Positions 15,921 through 24,896 are shown, counted from the first letter of the stretch. The stretch is 45,131 nt of DNA from Lachnospiraceae bacterium (GCA_009774465.1 VSNT01000013.1:1-45131); one strand, 5' to 3'. Numbers and translations are program-made. Notes: generated by a model not told the origin, from the letters alone.

Positions 15921-16838
15921 CTAATCTGTGTTGGAAGAAGAAGGAATATTCTTTCGATATTCGGAAGGAGTAACTCCTTTTTCTTTTTTAAATCTGCGGA
16001 TAAAATAGCCAATATTGTCAAAGCCTGTATCCTGTGCAATTGTTATGATCTTTTTGTTTGTTTCAATTAAGGCTTCCGCTGCTTTTTCTATGCGGATTTC
16101 ATTTATATATTCCGTAGCGGTTTTTCCGATATTTTCTTTAAAGTATCTGCAAAAGTACTGGGCGTTTAGACTGATCAGTGAAGCCAGTTCTTCTATGCGT
16201 ATGGGAGAAGAATAATTTTCCTTGATATAAGAAAGTACTTTTTTCAAATTTTCAATCTGTTGCTCATTTTGGGCAGGTATGCTTTTATTGCTTAAGAGAT
16301 ATTCATTTTTATAGAGAATGGAAAGCATATGAAAAAGAAGGGATTTGATCTGCAGATAGGCGGCTGTTTTTATGATTTCATTTTCTGCACTGCAGGAATT
16401 CATTTCTTCCATTTTCTGCTCCATGCTTTCATAACAGTTTTTCACATCCGGGAAAACAGGTTCTGTATGGGGGATAAGAAAGGGCATTCGAAGGCGGCCA
16501 TCCATAAGAGGGCGTATCAGCTTGGCCTGAATAGAGTCATAATGCTCGAAGCTCAGGATATTCATATGAAAGACAATGGCGCTTTCAACAGAATCAGCGC
16601 TTAAAGTCAGGGAATGAAGCTCCCCTGCATGAATACACATAATCGCCGGCGCTTCAATGTGAAGCTCTTTTGTATTCAGCCATGCAGTGAAGTTTCCTTT
16701 TTTAAAATAAATGAATTCCGTTTCATCATGCCAGTGAAGCGGTACTTTCCAGTCGCTTCCGCCATTCCATTTGTACAAGGCAAGGGGAAAGGTTACAGTG
16801 CCATGTCTGGCGTTTTCCTTTAATGAATGAATATCCAT
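15921..16838 (-). CDS. AraC-family transcriptional regulator
   Basis: A 305-residue regulator. The N-terminal cupin-like sensor contains HWHDETEFIYFKKG (starting near residue 35) and the C-terminal about 100 residues hold two helix-turn-helix motifs. The family signature is visible as IRIEELASLISLNAQYFCRY and IITIAQDTGFDNIGYFIRRF followed by GVTPSEYRK. The start is the ATG at 16838, served by AAAAAGGAGG; an upstream ATG at 16901 has no site. Regulators of this type often respond to sugars, so the adjacent alpha-glucosidase might be a target, but this is inference. It is divergent from the Bce-type regulator gene. Confidence 0.9.
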   Translation of the reverse strand: MDIHSLKENARHGTVTFPLALYKWNGGSDWKVPLHWHDETEFIYFKKGNFTAWLNTKELHIEAPAIMCIHAGELHSLTLSADSVESAIVFHMNILSFEHYDSIQAKLIRPLMDGRLRMPFLIPHTEPVFPDVKNCYESMEQKMEEMNSCSAENEIIKTAAYLQIKSLLFHMLSILYKNEYLLSNKSIPAQNEQQIENLKKVLSYIKENYSSPIRIEELASLISLNAQYFCRYFKENIGKTATEYINEIRIEKAAEALIETNKKIITIAQDTGFDNIGYFIRRFKKEKGVTPSEYRKNIPSSSNTD

Positions 16839-16895
16839 TAAGAGAACCTCCTTTTTAACTACTGTTACTTTTAAGATAAGATAAGGAATGGATAA

Positions 16896-16923
16896 TTGCA
16901 AGACGCACTTTTTTTGATATAAT
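16896..16923 (+). promoter_or_regulatory. Promoter for the two-component genes
   Basis: TTGCAA at 16896-16901 and TATAAT at 16918-16923 are separated by 16 bases and lie about 70 bases before the response-regulator start. Confidence 0.65.
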
Positions 16924-16990
16924 GATGTTGGCGATTCAATGGATGCTGAAAGTGAAATTGTTGATAGAAGCTTTAAGGAAGGACAGAAAT

Positions 16991-17665
16991 ATGTTTCGCA
17001 TACTGGTGGTGGAAGATGACAAAGTTATAGCGGAAAAAGTGAAAAAGCATCTGGAGAAATGGGGCTATCAGGTAGAGTGCGCAGCAGATTTTGCAAAGGT
17101 ACTGGAACATTTTAACAGGTTTGCGCCGCAGCTGGTACTGATGGATATTGGGCTGCCCTTTTATAACGGATATTACTGGTGTGGAGAGATTAGAAAGATT
17201 TCTCAGGTACCGATTATTTTTATTTCCTCCGCCTCTGATAACATGAATGTGGTGATGGCAGTCAATATGGGGGGAGATGACTTTATTGTAAAGCCTTTTG
17301 ATCTGGAAATCCTTTCTGCAAAAGTGCAGGCAATTCTGCGGCGGGCTTATTCTTTTCAGGGACAGCCTTCTGTTTTAGAGCACAATGGAGTGATTTTAAG
17401 TTTAGGTGATATGACGCTTTTGCATGAAAATCAGAAGCTTGAGCTGACGAAAAATGAATTCAGAATCATGCAGGTTTTATTTGAAAATGCCGGTAATGTG
17501 GTCAGCAGAGAAAAAATAATGAAACGTCTCTGGGACAATGAATGCTTTGTGGATGAAAACACCCTTACAGTAAATATTAACCGCCTTAGAAAAAGACTTG
17601 AGGAAGCAGGATTAAAGGATATGATACTGACCAGGAAAGGGGTGGGCTATCAGCTTGACGAATAA
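16991..17665 (+). CDS. Response regulator, OmpR family, BceR-like
   Basis: A 224-residue response regulator. The receiver domain has acidic residues EDD at 8-10, phosphorylation site Asp52 (LVLMDIGLP) and the conserved lysine in DDFIVKPFD. The C-terminal winged helix (KNEFRIMQVLFENAGNVVSR to RKGVGYQLD) is of OmpR type. With the small kinase and the BceAB-like transporter downstream it forms a complete Bce module, in which the transporter senses peptide antibiotics and signals through the kinase. AAGGAAGGA precedes the ATG at 16991. The next gene overlaps by 11 bases. Its likely binding site is the TGACA-N4-TGTAA at 18713. Confidence 0.92.
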   Translation: MFRILVVEDDKVIAEKVKKHLEKWGYQVECAADFAKVLEHFNRFAPQLVLMDIGLPFYNGYYWCGEIRKISQVPIIFISSASDNMNVVMAVNMGGDDFIVKPFDLEILSAKVQAILRRAYSFQGQPSVLEHNGVILSLGDMTLLHENQKLELTKNEFRIMQVLFENAGNVVSREKIMKRLWDNECFVDENTLTVNINRLRKRLEEAGLKDMILTRKGVGYQLDE

Positions 17666-18671
17666 ACAGATCATAAAAGCATATGTAAAGGAAGAGATTT
17701 CTCATGTGATATGCTATGGAGCCGGTATATCAATTTTGTTTATACTTGCCGGACTGTATAATTATGACAATGCTGTCAGGAATATGTCTTATGGTGTGTT
17801 CCTGATTCTGTTTTTTGGTGTGATCTATGGGATTTATGATTTTCTCCGTTACAGAAATAAATGCATGAAGCTGGCAGAACTGATTTTCAATACGGAAGAA
17901 AGGGATCTGCATCTGCAGACGCCGGTAAGCCTTCCGGAAAAGCTCTATCAGGAGATTATTCTTGCAGAAGAGGCGGAAAAAAGGCAGCTTGTCACAGAGT
18001 ATGATATCAGAAAAAAGGATATGGCTGATTATTATACTATGTGGATTCACCAGATTAAAACGCCAATTGCAGCCCTTCACCTTCTTCTGGAAGATAACAA
18101 TGAGGAATTGTTTAAAATTGAACAGTACGCAGAAATGGCACTCCATTATGCAAGGCTTGAGAGTCTTTCCTCCGATCTTTCCTTTAAAGAGCAGGAGGTT
18201 TATGAAATGGTAAAGCAGGCAGTTAAAAAATATGCGGTTTTATTTATTGGAAGCGGCTTAAACTTTTCTATGGAAGAATTTTCCTGCCTGGCGGTTACAG
18301 ATGAAAAGTGGATTACCTTTGTGCTGGAGCAGATTTTATCAAATGCTTTAAAGTATACCAAAAAGGGTGGAATCTCTATTTATGGAGCTGACGCATCAGG
18401 GAAGAAAAAGGTGGAAAATGTCGATTATGTGGTGATAGAAGATACCGGAATAGGGATTCGGAAAGAAGACCTCCCCCGAATTTTTGAAAGAGGATTTACC
18501 GGATATAATGGAAGGATGGACAAAAAGTCTACAGGCATAGGACTTTATTTATGCCGGCAGATTGTAGACCGGCTGTCTCATACCCTTATAGTAGAATCAG
18601 AGGAAGGGAAAGGAACCAGAGTTTTTCTGGGATTTGTTAAGGAGGGACAGGCATCCGGCGGCGGGCTGTAA
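17655..18671 (+). CDS. Intramembrane-sensing histidine kinase, BceS-like
   Basis: A 338-residue kinase. Two membrane segments (about residues 18-34 and 45-62) are joined by a very short loop, so it has no extracellular sensor domain. This is typical of BceS kinases, which get their signal from the partner ABC transporter. The phosphorylated histidine is His132 in MWIHQIKTP. The ATPase domain has an N-box (EQILSNALKYT) and glycine boxes DTGIGI and STGIGLYLC. The start is a TTG at 17655 overlapping the regulator gene; no better start is visible before the first membrane segment. Translation is probably coupled. Confidence 0.9.
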   Translation: MTNKQIIKAYVKEEISHVICYGAGISILFILAGLYNYDNAVRNMSYGVFLILFFGVIYGIYDFLRYRNKCMKLAELIFNTEERDLHLQTPVSLPEKLYQEIILAEEAEKRQLVTEYDIRKKDMADYYTMWIHQIKTPIAALHLLLEDNNEELFKIEQYAEMALHYARLESLSSDLSFKEQEVYEMVKQAVKKYAVLFIGSGLNFSMEEFSCLAVTDEKWITFVLEQILSNALKYTKKGGISIYGADASGKKKVENVDYVVIEDTGIGIRKEDLPRIFERGFTGYNGRMDKKSTGIGLYLCRQIVDRLSHTLIVESEEGKGTRVFLGFVKEGQASGGGL

Positions 18672-18712
18672 AGGCAGTGATTCGTGCAGCAGGGGTAAGG
18701 CACAGGTGTATG

Positions 18713-18726
18713 TGACAAAACTGTAA
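18713..18726 (+). promoter_or_regulatory. Candidate BceR-type binding site before the transporter genes
   Basis: TGACA-AAAC-TGTAA matches the inverted repeat reported for BceR-like regulators (TNACA-N4-TGTAA). It lies in the 188-base gap between kinase and ATPase genes, directly upstream of a possible -35 (TTGAAG at 18729). The -10 is not clear. A GC-rich hairpin (CAGGC/GCCTG, 18815-18829) follows before the ATPase start. Confidence 0.7.
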
Positions 18727-18859
18727 GATTGAAGGAGGGAAATGTAAGCCGGATGTATGGCAGAGCATTTCCTTTTTGTATATCATTAAGAAGGCAGGAA
18801 AAGTAAAAAGGCAGCAGGCCGGCCGCCTGGAAAACTTAAAGTGAACAAGGAGAACAGTT

Positions 18860-19657
18860 ATGGCACTTTTAGAAGTAAAGAATGTTAAAAAGGTATATAC
18901 TACAAGATTTGGGGCAGTTAAGGTAAACGCTTTAAATGATGTGAACTTTTCTGTGGAAGAGGGAGAGTATGTGGCAATCATGGGAGAGTCAGGTTCAGGT
19001 AAGACAACCCTTCTTAATATTCTGGCCTCACTGGATAAGCCTACCAGTGGTCACGTGATATTGAACGGGAAGAATTTTGCAGAGGTAAAGCAGAGGGAAA
19101 TCTGTGCTTTCAGAAGGGATCATCTGGGGTTTGTATTTCAGGATTTTAACCTGCTGGATACCATGTCCCTTAAGGATAATATTTTTCTGCCTTTGGTGCT
19201 GGCAGGCGAAAAGTATGAAATTATGGAAAAGCGGCTTCTTCCACTGGCAAAGAAGCTGGTAATTGATGAATTGCTTGATAAATATCCTTATGAGGTATCC
19301 GGAGGACAAAAGCAGAGGGCGGCGGTTTGCCGGGCACTGATTACCCGGCCGGATATTATTCTGGCGGATGAACCTACGGGAGCACTGGATTCCAAGGCTT
19401 CCGGAAAGCTGCTTAAGCTGTTTGGAGAAATAAACGGGGAAGGACAGACTATCTTGATGGTAACCCACAGTATACAGGCGGCAAGCCACGCAGGACGTGT
19501 GCTGTTTATCAAAGATGGCTGTGTTTTTCATCAGATTTACAGAGGAAACCAGAACAATGACGCCATGTATCGGATGATTTCAGACGCACTTACCGTATTG
19601 CAGGCGGAAAAAGGGGAGCCTGACGGCAGGATAGATAAGGAGGCAGAGTATGAATAA
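18860..19657 (+). CDS. ABC transporter ATPase, BceA-like
   Basis: A 265-residue ATPase with Walker A GESGSGKTT, Q-loop FVFQDFNLL, signature VSGGQKQR, Walker B IILADEPTGALD and the switch histidine in MVTHS. The sequence is typical of the MacB/BceA group that works with FtsX-like permeases. The last eight bases overlap the permease gene, and AAGGAG precedes the ATG. It powers removal of peptide antibiotics from their lipid targets and takes part in signalling to the kinase upstream. The antibiotic is not known; bacitracin- or lantibiotic-like compounds are usual. Confidence 0.94.
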   Translation: MALLEVKNVKKVYTTRFGAVKVNALNDVNFSVEEGEYVAIMGESGSGKTTLLNILASLDKPTSGHVILNGKNFAEVKQREICAFRRDHLGFVFQDFNLLDTMSLKDNIFLPLVLAGEKYEIMEKRLLPLAKKLVIDELLDKYPYEVSGGQKQRAAVCRALITRPDIILADEPTGALDSKASGKLLKLFGEINGEGQTILMVTHSIQAASHAGRVLFIKDGCVFHQIYRGNQNNDAMYRMISDALTVLQAEKGEPDGRIDKEAEYE

Positions 19658-21656
19658 ATGGAAGCTGCTGCCTTCTATGGCAGTAAAAGGAGTAGTGCAA
19701 AATAAAACAGTATATTTTCCCTACCTGGCAGTGGGAGCATTTTCCGCATTTACCTACTTTATTTTTTCTTCTATTATATACAATGAAGAGCTGATCAGGG
19801 AACTTCCCAAAGCAGCCTATGCATGGATGCTGCTCCGCATTGGCAGGGGACTGCTTGGCATTATATTAATTCCTTTTTTGTATTATGCAAACAGTTTTCT
19901 GGTGAAGAGACGCAGCAGAGAATTTGGATTATACAGCATATTGGGGCTGGAAAAAAGGCATATTGGAATTCTTCTTTTTCTTGAAACAATAATGATTTAT
20001 GTGATTGCAACTGCCAGCGGTATTTTACTGGGAAGCGTGCTTTCCAAATTGTTTTTTCTGCTGCTTTTGCATGTCACGCATCTTCCGCTGAATGTGGAAT
20101 TTGTGTTTACCTGGAAAGCGTTTAAAGATACACTTTCATTTTTTTCAGTTGTATTCCTGATTAATTTATGCTTCGGACTGATTCAAATCAGAAGATCAAG
20201 GCCGGTAGAACTGCTTTCCGGCAGTAAAAAAGGAGAAAAACAGCCTAAAGGAATTTTCTTTTATGGGATATCAGGCGCAGCAGTACTGATACTGGGTTAT
20301 AAAATTTCCATAAGCTCGGAATTAAACAGCATGATATTTGCGGATTTTTTTCTGGCAGTATTTTTGGTTGTAGTTGGGACTTATCTGTTGTTTACATCAG
20401 GAAGTATCATGCTGCTCAGAATTCTGAAGGGGAATAAAAAATTTTTTTATCAGTCAAAAAATTTTGTGACAATTTCAGGTATGCTTTACAGGATGAAAAA
20501 GAATGCGGCAAGCCTTGCAAATATTTGTATTTTTTCCACAATGGTAATTATTACGCTGATCTGTACGATTACCCTTTACTGCGGACTTGATGGCATTACA
20601 CATCATGATTATCCTTACGATATACGCGCAGACTATGGAACCGTAAGTCTGATTAAGGAGGATGTGGAAAAACAGGTAAGCAGGCTGGAAGAAAAGTATG
20701 GTATAAAAAGACTGCGGGTGGATGTGTTTAATTTCAGGCGATTTCCCTGCAGCAAAGATGAAAACAGTTTCGCGCCCAAGCTGCCGGACGGAAACTTTGA
20801 AAATACTTATGGAGTATATTTTTTAACGTTAGAAGATTATAACAGGCTCGAGAATGAAAATAAAACACTAAATGATGGCGAGGTGTTGTTTTTGGCTACT
20901 GGGGAAGATTTTGGTTATGACAGTGTTTCTTTTATGGGAAGTCAGATGAGGATTGCAGAGGAGATAAAACAACTGTTTCCTTTTCCAAAAGCAGGCAGAA
21001 GTGATTTTGGCGCGGAGTTTGTTTTTATCGTAAAAGATAAGACGGCACTTGCTGGCTGTGTGGAGGCATTTGCCAGGGAAAACGGGGTAACTGAAATTGA
21101 GGAATTTTTAGCGGAGGTTAGCCAGCAGGTGGGGATTGTATTAGAAGGAGAGGATGAGCTGAAAGAGGATTTTGCAGATGAGCTGTTTTTCTGGCTGAAA
21201 GGACAGGAAGGATATACATCCTGTCTGGATGGTTTGGCACAGAGAGCGGAACTGGAATCCATGTACGGAGGACTTTTGTTTATAGGAATTATTTTTGGAA
21301 CAGTATTTTTTACCTGTCTGCTTCTTATTATGTATTATAAGCAGATTTCGGAAGGGTATGAAGATAAAGGAAGTTTTGACATTATGCAGAAGGTGGGAAT
21401 GAGCGACAGGGAGATCAAAGGAACCATCCACAGACAGATTCTTCTGGTGTTTCTCCTGCCGTTAGCCGGTGCGATTTCCCATACCTGTGCGGGAATGTTT
21501 ATGGTGAATAATCTGATGGCGGCACTGGGGCTGTTTGACAATTTACTTATGGCTATGGGAATGATTTTTGTTTCACTGCTTTTTGTTTTTGCCTATGGAA
21601 TCAGCTATGTGATGACTGCACGGACCTATTACAGGATTGTCAGACAGGATATTTAA
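19650..21656 (+). CDS. ABC transporter permease, BceB-like (FtsX domains)
   Basis: A 668-residue membrane protein with about ten membrane segments. Two FtsX-type domains are visible, the first near residues 60-200 (KRRSREFGLYSILGLEKRHI) and the second at the C-terminus (IMQKVGMSDREIKGTIHRQI). Between them lies a large extracellular domain of roughly 220 residues (about 310-530), the feature that recognises the peptide in Bce systems. The length is normal for BceB. AAGGAGG precedes the ATG. It completes the four-gene module. Confidence 0.93.
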   Translation: MNKWKLLPSMAVKGVVQNKTVYFPYLAVGAFSAFTYFIFSSIIYNEELIRELPKAAYAWMLLRIGRGLLGIILIPFLYYANSFLVKRRSREFGLYSILGLEKRHIGILLFLETIMIYVIATASGILLGSVLSKLFFLLLLHVTHLPLNVEFVFTWKAFKDTLSFFSVVFLINLCFGLIQIRRSRPVELLSGSKKGEKQPKGIFFYGISGAAVLILGYKISISSELNSMIFADFFLAVFLVVVGTYLLFTSGSIMLLRILKGNKKFFYQSKNFVTISGMLYRMKKNAASLANICIFSTMVIITLICTITLYCGLDGITHHDYPYDIRADYGTVSLIKEDVEKQVSRLEEKYGIKRLRVDVFNFRRFPCSKDENSFAPKLPDGNFENTYGVYFLTLEDYNRLENENKTLNDGEVLFLATGEDFGYDSVSFMGSQMRIAEEIKQLFPFPKAGRSDFGAEFVFIVKDKTALAGCVEAFARENGVTEIEEFLAEVSQQVGIVLEGEDELKEDFADELFFWLKGQEGYTSCLDGLAQRAELESMYGGLLFIGIIFGTVFFTCLLLIMYYKQISEGYEDKGSFDIMQKVGMSDREIKGTIHRQILLVFLLPLAGAISHTCAGMFMVNNLMAALGLFDNLLMAMGMIFVSLLFVFAYGISYVMTARTYYRIVRQDI

Positions 21657-21753
21657 AAGAACTTAATAATTATATAAATTTTTATTAATTTCCGCCCTTT
21701 TCTTCTTTTGGATGTTAAAATAACTGGAGAACATGCTTAAGGAGGAAAGGGCA

Positions 21754-22497
21754 GTGTATTTGATTTTAATTTTATCAGGAATATTATGTCTGGTCTATTT
21801 TGGCTGTATTGCATTTTTTGTAGGGCATGGGACTAATTTTTATTTTATATGGCTGTTTCTTGGACTGTGTGCCATTCTTTGGGGGATTCTTCTGAAAAAG
21901 GGAATCTGGGAGGCGCATTTTCCAAGGTGGTTTCGAAGATTTTTTATATTGCTTGTGTGTGTATCAGGCATTTTATTTCTAATTGTGGAAGGATGCATTT
22001 TAAGCGGCTTTTCAAAAAAGGGACCGGAGGGGCTTGACTATCTTGTGGTGTTAGGAGCCCAGATGAAGTCCGGCGGGCCTTCGAAAGCATTACAATACAG
22101 GCTGGATGAGGCGATACGCTATTTGGAAGAAAATCCGGATACACAAGTGATTGTCTCCGGAGGACAGGGCCCGGATGAATACATATCGGAGGCCCAGGGC
22201 ATGTATGACTATCTGGTGGAAAAAGGGATTGAGGCATCCAGAATTATCAAAGAGGACAAGTCGGTAAACACCTTTCAAAACCTGACATTTTCAGCGGAAT
22301 TTCTGGATGAGGCAAATGATTCCGTAGGCGTAGTCAGCAACAATTTTCACATTTTCCGTGCGGAAAAGATTGCCCGAAAGGCAGGCTATGCCAATGTACA
22401 CGGAATTGCAGCCAAAGGGGAGCCTTTTTTACAATTTAACAACATGATGCGGGAATTTTTCGGCGTAATGAAAGATTTTTTGTTTGGAAACATGTGA
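21754..22497 (+). CDS. YdcF-family (DUF218) membrane protein
   Basis: A 247-residue protein with three or four N-terminal membrane segments and a DUF218 domain in the second half. Motifs are YLVVLGAQM, VIVSGGQGPDE, SVNTFQNL and VVSNNFHIFRA. Relatives (YdcF, ElyC, SanA) have been linked to envelope lipid or peptidoglycan metabolism, but the reaction is unknown. AAGGAGG at 21739-21745 sits at correct distance from the GTG at 21754. An ATG at 21733 lies before this site with only a poorly spaced GGAGA, so GTG is preferred. Confidence 0.83.
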   Translation: MYLILILSGILCLVYFGCIAFFVGHGTNFYFIWLFLGLCAILWGILLKKGIWEAHFPRWFRRFFILLVCVSGILFLIVEGCILSGFSKKGPEGLDYLVVLGAQMKSGGPSKALQYRLDEAIRYLEENPDTQVIVSGGQGPDEYISEAQGMYDYLVEKGIEASRIIKEDKSVNTFQNLTFSAEFLDEANDSVGVVSNNFHIFRAEKIARKAGYANVHGIAAKGEPFLQFNNMMREFFGVMKDFLFGNM

Positions 22498-22569
22498 TGC
22501 TTTATTAACTTATTCAAAAAATATGATATAATGATAATATATGTATCACACAAAGGGAGGGACAATGCT

Positions 22570-23286
22570 ATGGACCAGATTGAAAAATTAAAAGAAATAG
22601 TAGATAACAGCAAAAACATTGTATTTTTCGGCGGAGCAGGCGTCTCAACGGAAAGCGGAATTCCCGATTTCAGAAGTGTGGATGGTCTGTACAATCAGAA
22701 ATACGATTATCCCCCGGAAACTATTTTAAGCCATACTTTTTACAGAAACAGGCCGGAGGAATTTTTCCGTTTTTATAAAGATAAGATGCTCTGCCTTGAT
22801 GCAAAGCCCAATGCAGCACATTTAACGCTGGCCAGGTGGGAACAGGAAGGAAAGCTGAAAGCTGTGATTACCCAGAATATAGACGGACTTCACCAGGCAG
22901 CAGGAAGCAAACGGGTGCTTGAGCTTCATGGAAGTGTGCTTCGCAACTATTGCGAAAGATGCGGAAAGTTTTTTGATGCGGAATATATGCTCCATGCAGA
23001 GGGTGTGCCGCATTGCAGCGAATGCGGCGGACCGGTGAAACCGGATGTGGTTTTGTACGAGGAAGGTCTTGATGACAGGACGCTTAAGGATGCGGTAAAC
23101 TATATCCGTAATGCAGATGTACTTATTATCGGGGGAACTTCACTGGTGGTTTATCCGGCAGCAGGACTAATCGATTATTATGACGGAAATAAGCTGGTTT
23201 TAATTAACAAAACACCTACCGCAAGAGATGGTGCGGCAGATTTGGTGGTACAGGGAAGCATTGGTGAGATTTTTGGTGCCCTGTAA
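22570..23286 (+). CDS. NAD-dependent protein deacylase (sirtuin, CobB/SrtN type)
   Basis: A 238-residue sirtuin. NAD-binding motifs GAGVSTESGIPDFR (residues 22-35) and TQNIDGLH, the catalytic histidine in LELHGSV, the zinc ligands CERCG and CSECG, and GGTSLVVYPA are all present. It removes acyl groups from lysines using NAD and gives nicotinamide and O-acyl-ADP-ribose. AAAGGGAGGG precedes the ATG at 22570; an ATG five bases earlier is out of frame. A TATAAT at 22527-22532 may be its -10, but no good -35 is seen. The DUF951 gene follows after 40 bases. Confidence 0.95.
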   Translation: MDQIEKLKEIVDNSKNIVFFGGAGVSTESGIPDFRSVDGLYNQKYDYPPETILSHTFYRNRPEEFFRFYKDKMLCLDAKPNAAHLTLARWEQEGKLKAVITQNIDGLHQAAGSKRVLELHGSVLRNYCERCGKFFDAEYMLHAEGVPHCSECGGPVKPDVVLYEEGLDDRTLKDAVNYIRNADVLIIGGTSLVVYPAAGLIDYYDGNKLVLINKTPTARDGAADLVVQGSIGEIFGAL

Positions 23287-23326
23287 AACAGATTTAAGTT
23301 CAGAGGGGCAGAAAGGGCAGTTTGAT

Positions 23327-23536
23327 ATGGATATTCAGGAAGGCGACAGGCTCACGTTGAAAAAAAAACACCCATGCGGCAGTTTTGAATGGGAGGTTTT
23401 ACGTATTGGTGCAGATTTTCGGTTAAAGTGTGCAGGCTGCGGACATCAGATCATGATTGCCCGTAAGCAGGTGGAAAAAAATGTGAGGAAGATATGCTAT
23501 GGCGGGAACGACGAGAATCGGAAATTAGGACTTTGA
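23327..23536 (+). CDS. DUF951 small protein
   Basis: A 69-residue protein matching the DUF951 family: KKKHPCGSFEWEVLRIGADF and LKCAGCGHQIMI. The cysteines in HPCG and CAGCG may bind a metal. Members commonly sit just upstream of rpsF in clostridia and bacilli, as here. The function is unknown. The start is the ATG at 23327; longer reading upstream overlaps the sirtuin gene in another frame. Confidence 0.85.
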   Translation: MDIQEGDRLTLKKKHPCGSFEWEVLRIGADFRLKCAGCGHQIMIARKQVEKNVRKICYGGNDENRKLGL

Positions 23537-23554
23537 TAAAAATGAGCCAACCCC

Positions 23555-23583
23555 TTGAAAAAATATGGAAATCATGGTATGAT
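23555..23583 (+). promoter_or_regulatory. Promoter of the rpsF-ssb-rpsR operon
   Basis: TTGAAA at 23555-23560 and TATGAT at 23578-23583 are separated by 17 bases. The start of transcription would be near 23590, which places the structured leader in the message. Confidence 0.8.
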
Positions 23584-23607
23584 ATTACTCCGTGATATGT
23601 TTTCACA

Positions 23608-23657
23608 CTCCGCATACAGCGGAGGAAACACATTCCTTGCTCCCGACAGGCGGGGGC
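23608..23657 (+). promoter_or_regulatory. Candidate S6:S18 autoregulatory leader
   Basis: Two hairpins precede rpsF: CTCCGC/GCGGAG at 23608-23624, and a seven-base-pair stem at 23639-23657 with loop ACAGG and the CCCGAC sequence. A CCG-containing structure that binds the S6:S18 complex is known in rpsF leaders of many bacteria. The match here is by eye only. Confidence 0.5.
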
Positions 23658-23683
23658 CAGAGACCAAAAGGAGGTAAACTAAC

Positions 23684-23974
23684 ATGAACAAATATGAATT
23701 AGCCGTTGTTGTTAGTGCGAAAATCGAAGACGAGGAAAGAGCAGCAGTAGTAGATAAATGTAAAGCTCTTATCGAAAGATTCGGCGGTACGATCACCAAT
23801 GTTGACGACTGGGGCAAGAAGAGACTTGCTTATGAAGTTCAGAAGATGAAAGAAGCTTTCTACTACTTCATCCAGTTTGATGCCGAAGCTACAGCTCCTA
23901 TCGAAATCGAAAATCGTGTTCGCATTATGGACAATGTTATCAGATTCTTATGCGTTAGACAGGACGAGGCATAA
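23684..23974 (+). CDS. rpsF: 30S ribosomal protein S6
   Basis: A 96-residue protein that matches S6: MNKYELAVVV at the start, GTITNVDDWGKKRLAYEVQK and AFYYFIQFDA. It binds 16S rRNA with S18. AAAAGGAGG precedes the ATG. The order rpsF-ssb-rpsR is conserved in Firmicutes, and the leader upstream may give feedback control by S6:S18. Confidence 0.98.
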   Translation: MNKYELAVVVSAKIEDEERAAVVDKCKALIERFGGTITNVDDWGKKRLAYEVQKMKEAFYYFIQFDAEATAPIEIENRVRIMDNVIRFLCVRQDEA

Positions 23975-24013
23975 AGCATACATGATAAGATATGTAGGAA
24001 AGTAGAGGCAGGT

Positions 24014-24460
24014 ATGAATAAAGTAATACTTATGGGGCGTTTAACAAGAGATCCTGAGGTGAGATATTCACAGGGTGAAAGTGCAACAGCAGTTGCCAGA
24101 TATACCCTTGCGGTAGACCGCAGATTTAATCGTAATAATGAAGATAATTCTGCAGATTTCATTCAGTGTGTAGCTTTTGGAAGATCAGGTGAATTTGCTG
24201 AAAAGTATTTCAGAAAAGGAACCAAGGTTTTAGTTACAGGCCGTATACAGACGGGAAGCTATACCAACAGGGATGGCGTCAAGGTGTATACAACAGATGT
24301 TGTGGTTGAAGATCAGGAATTTGCTGAGAGCAAGAACAGCAATGCCGGAGGCGACGGGGGATACACAGGCGGCGGAAGCAGAGCATCACAGCCCCAGGAA
24401 GCAGGAGACGGTTTCATGAATATTCCGGATGGAATAGATGAGGAACTGCCATTTAACTAA
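24014..24460 (+). CDS. ssb: Single-stranded DNA-binding protein
   Basis: A 148-residue SSB. The N-terminal OB fold begins MNKVILMGRLTRDPEVRYSQ and contains FIQCVAFGR and GRIQTGSYTNRDG. A glycine-rich linker follows, then the acidic tip DGIDEELPFN, which recruits replication and repair partners. It lies between rpsF and rpsR in the ribosomal operon. Confidence 0.98.
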   Translation: MNKVILMGRLTRDPEVRYSQGESATAVARYTLAVDRRFNRNNEDNSADFIQCVAFGRSGEFAEKYFRKGTKVLVTGRIQTGSYTNRDGVKVYTTDVVVEDQEFAESKNSNAGGDGGYTGGGSRASQPQEAGDGFMNIPDGIDEELPFN

Positions 24461-24493
24461 ATTTAAGTTTGATTAAGACAGGAGGCAATAATC

Positions 24494-24757
24494 ATGGCAT
24501 ATAATAAAACAGAGAAGTCTGATTCTCCCATGAGAAAAAAAGGCGGAATGCGCAGAAGAAAAAAAGTATGTGTATTCTGTGGCAAAGATAACGTAATTGA
24601 TTACAAAGATGTAAATAAGTTAAAAAGATATGTGTCTGAGAGAGGGAAAATCCTTCCCAGAAGAATCACAGGAAACTGTGCAAAGCATCAGAGAGCTCTG
24701 ACAGTTGCAATTAAAAGAGCACGTCACGTTGCACTTATGCCTTATACTTGTGATTAA
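24494..24757 (+). CDS. rpsR: 30S ribosomal protein S18
   Basis: An 87-residue S18 with a basic N-terminus, CVFCGKDNVIDYKDVNKL, RGKILPRRITGNCAKHQR and RARHVALMPYT. The cysteines CVFC and NCAKH form the zinc-type (C+) version of the protein. GGAGG precedes the ATG. It ends the operon, and a terminator follows. Confidence 0.98.
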   Translation: MAYNKTEKSDSPMRKKGGMRRRKKVCVFCGKDNVIDYKDVNKLKRYVSERGKILPRRITGNCAKHQRALTVAIKRARHVALMPYTCD

Positions 24758-24817
24758 TATGTAATAAGGTGCAGCTAAAAAGCACTTAGGCCAATTTGGA
24801 GTATTTGATTGGACAGT

Positions 24818-24845
24818 AAGCGGTTGCCAGTTTTGGCAGCCGCTT
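24818..24845 (+). terminator. Terminator after rpsR
   Basis: AAGCGGTTGCCA pairs with TGGCAGCCGCTT (one G-U) around a four-base loop. The T-run is short, but the long stem and position fit termination of the ribosomal operon. Confidence 0.75.
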
Positions 24846-24896
24846 TCGTATATACGACGCAAATGATCTTTTCAGGAAATGTATGGGGGTGAAATT

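Noticed and set aside
24758..24896. A riboswitch before the acidic membrane protein
   Set aside because: Only the rpsR terminator and a ribosome binding site are visible; no known riboswitch core was recognised.
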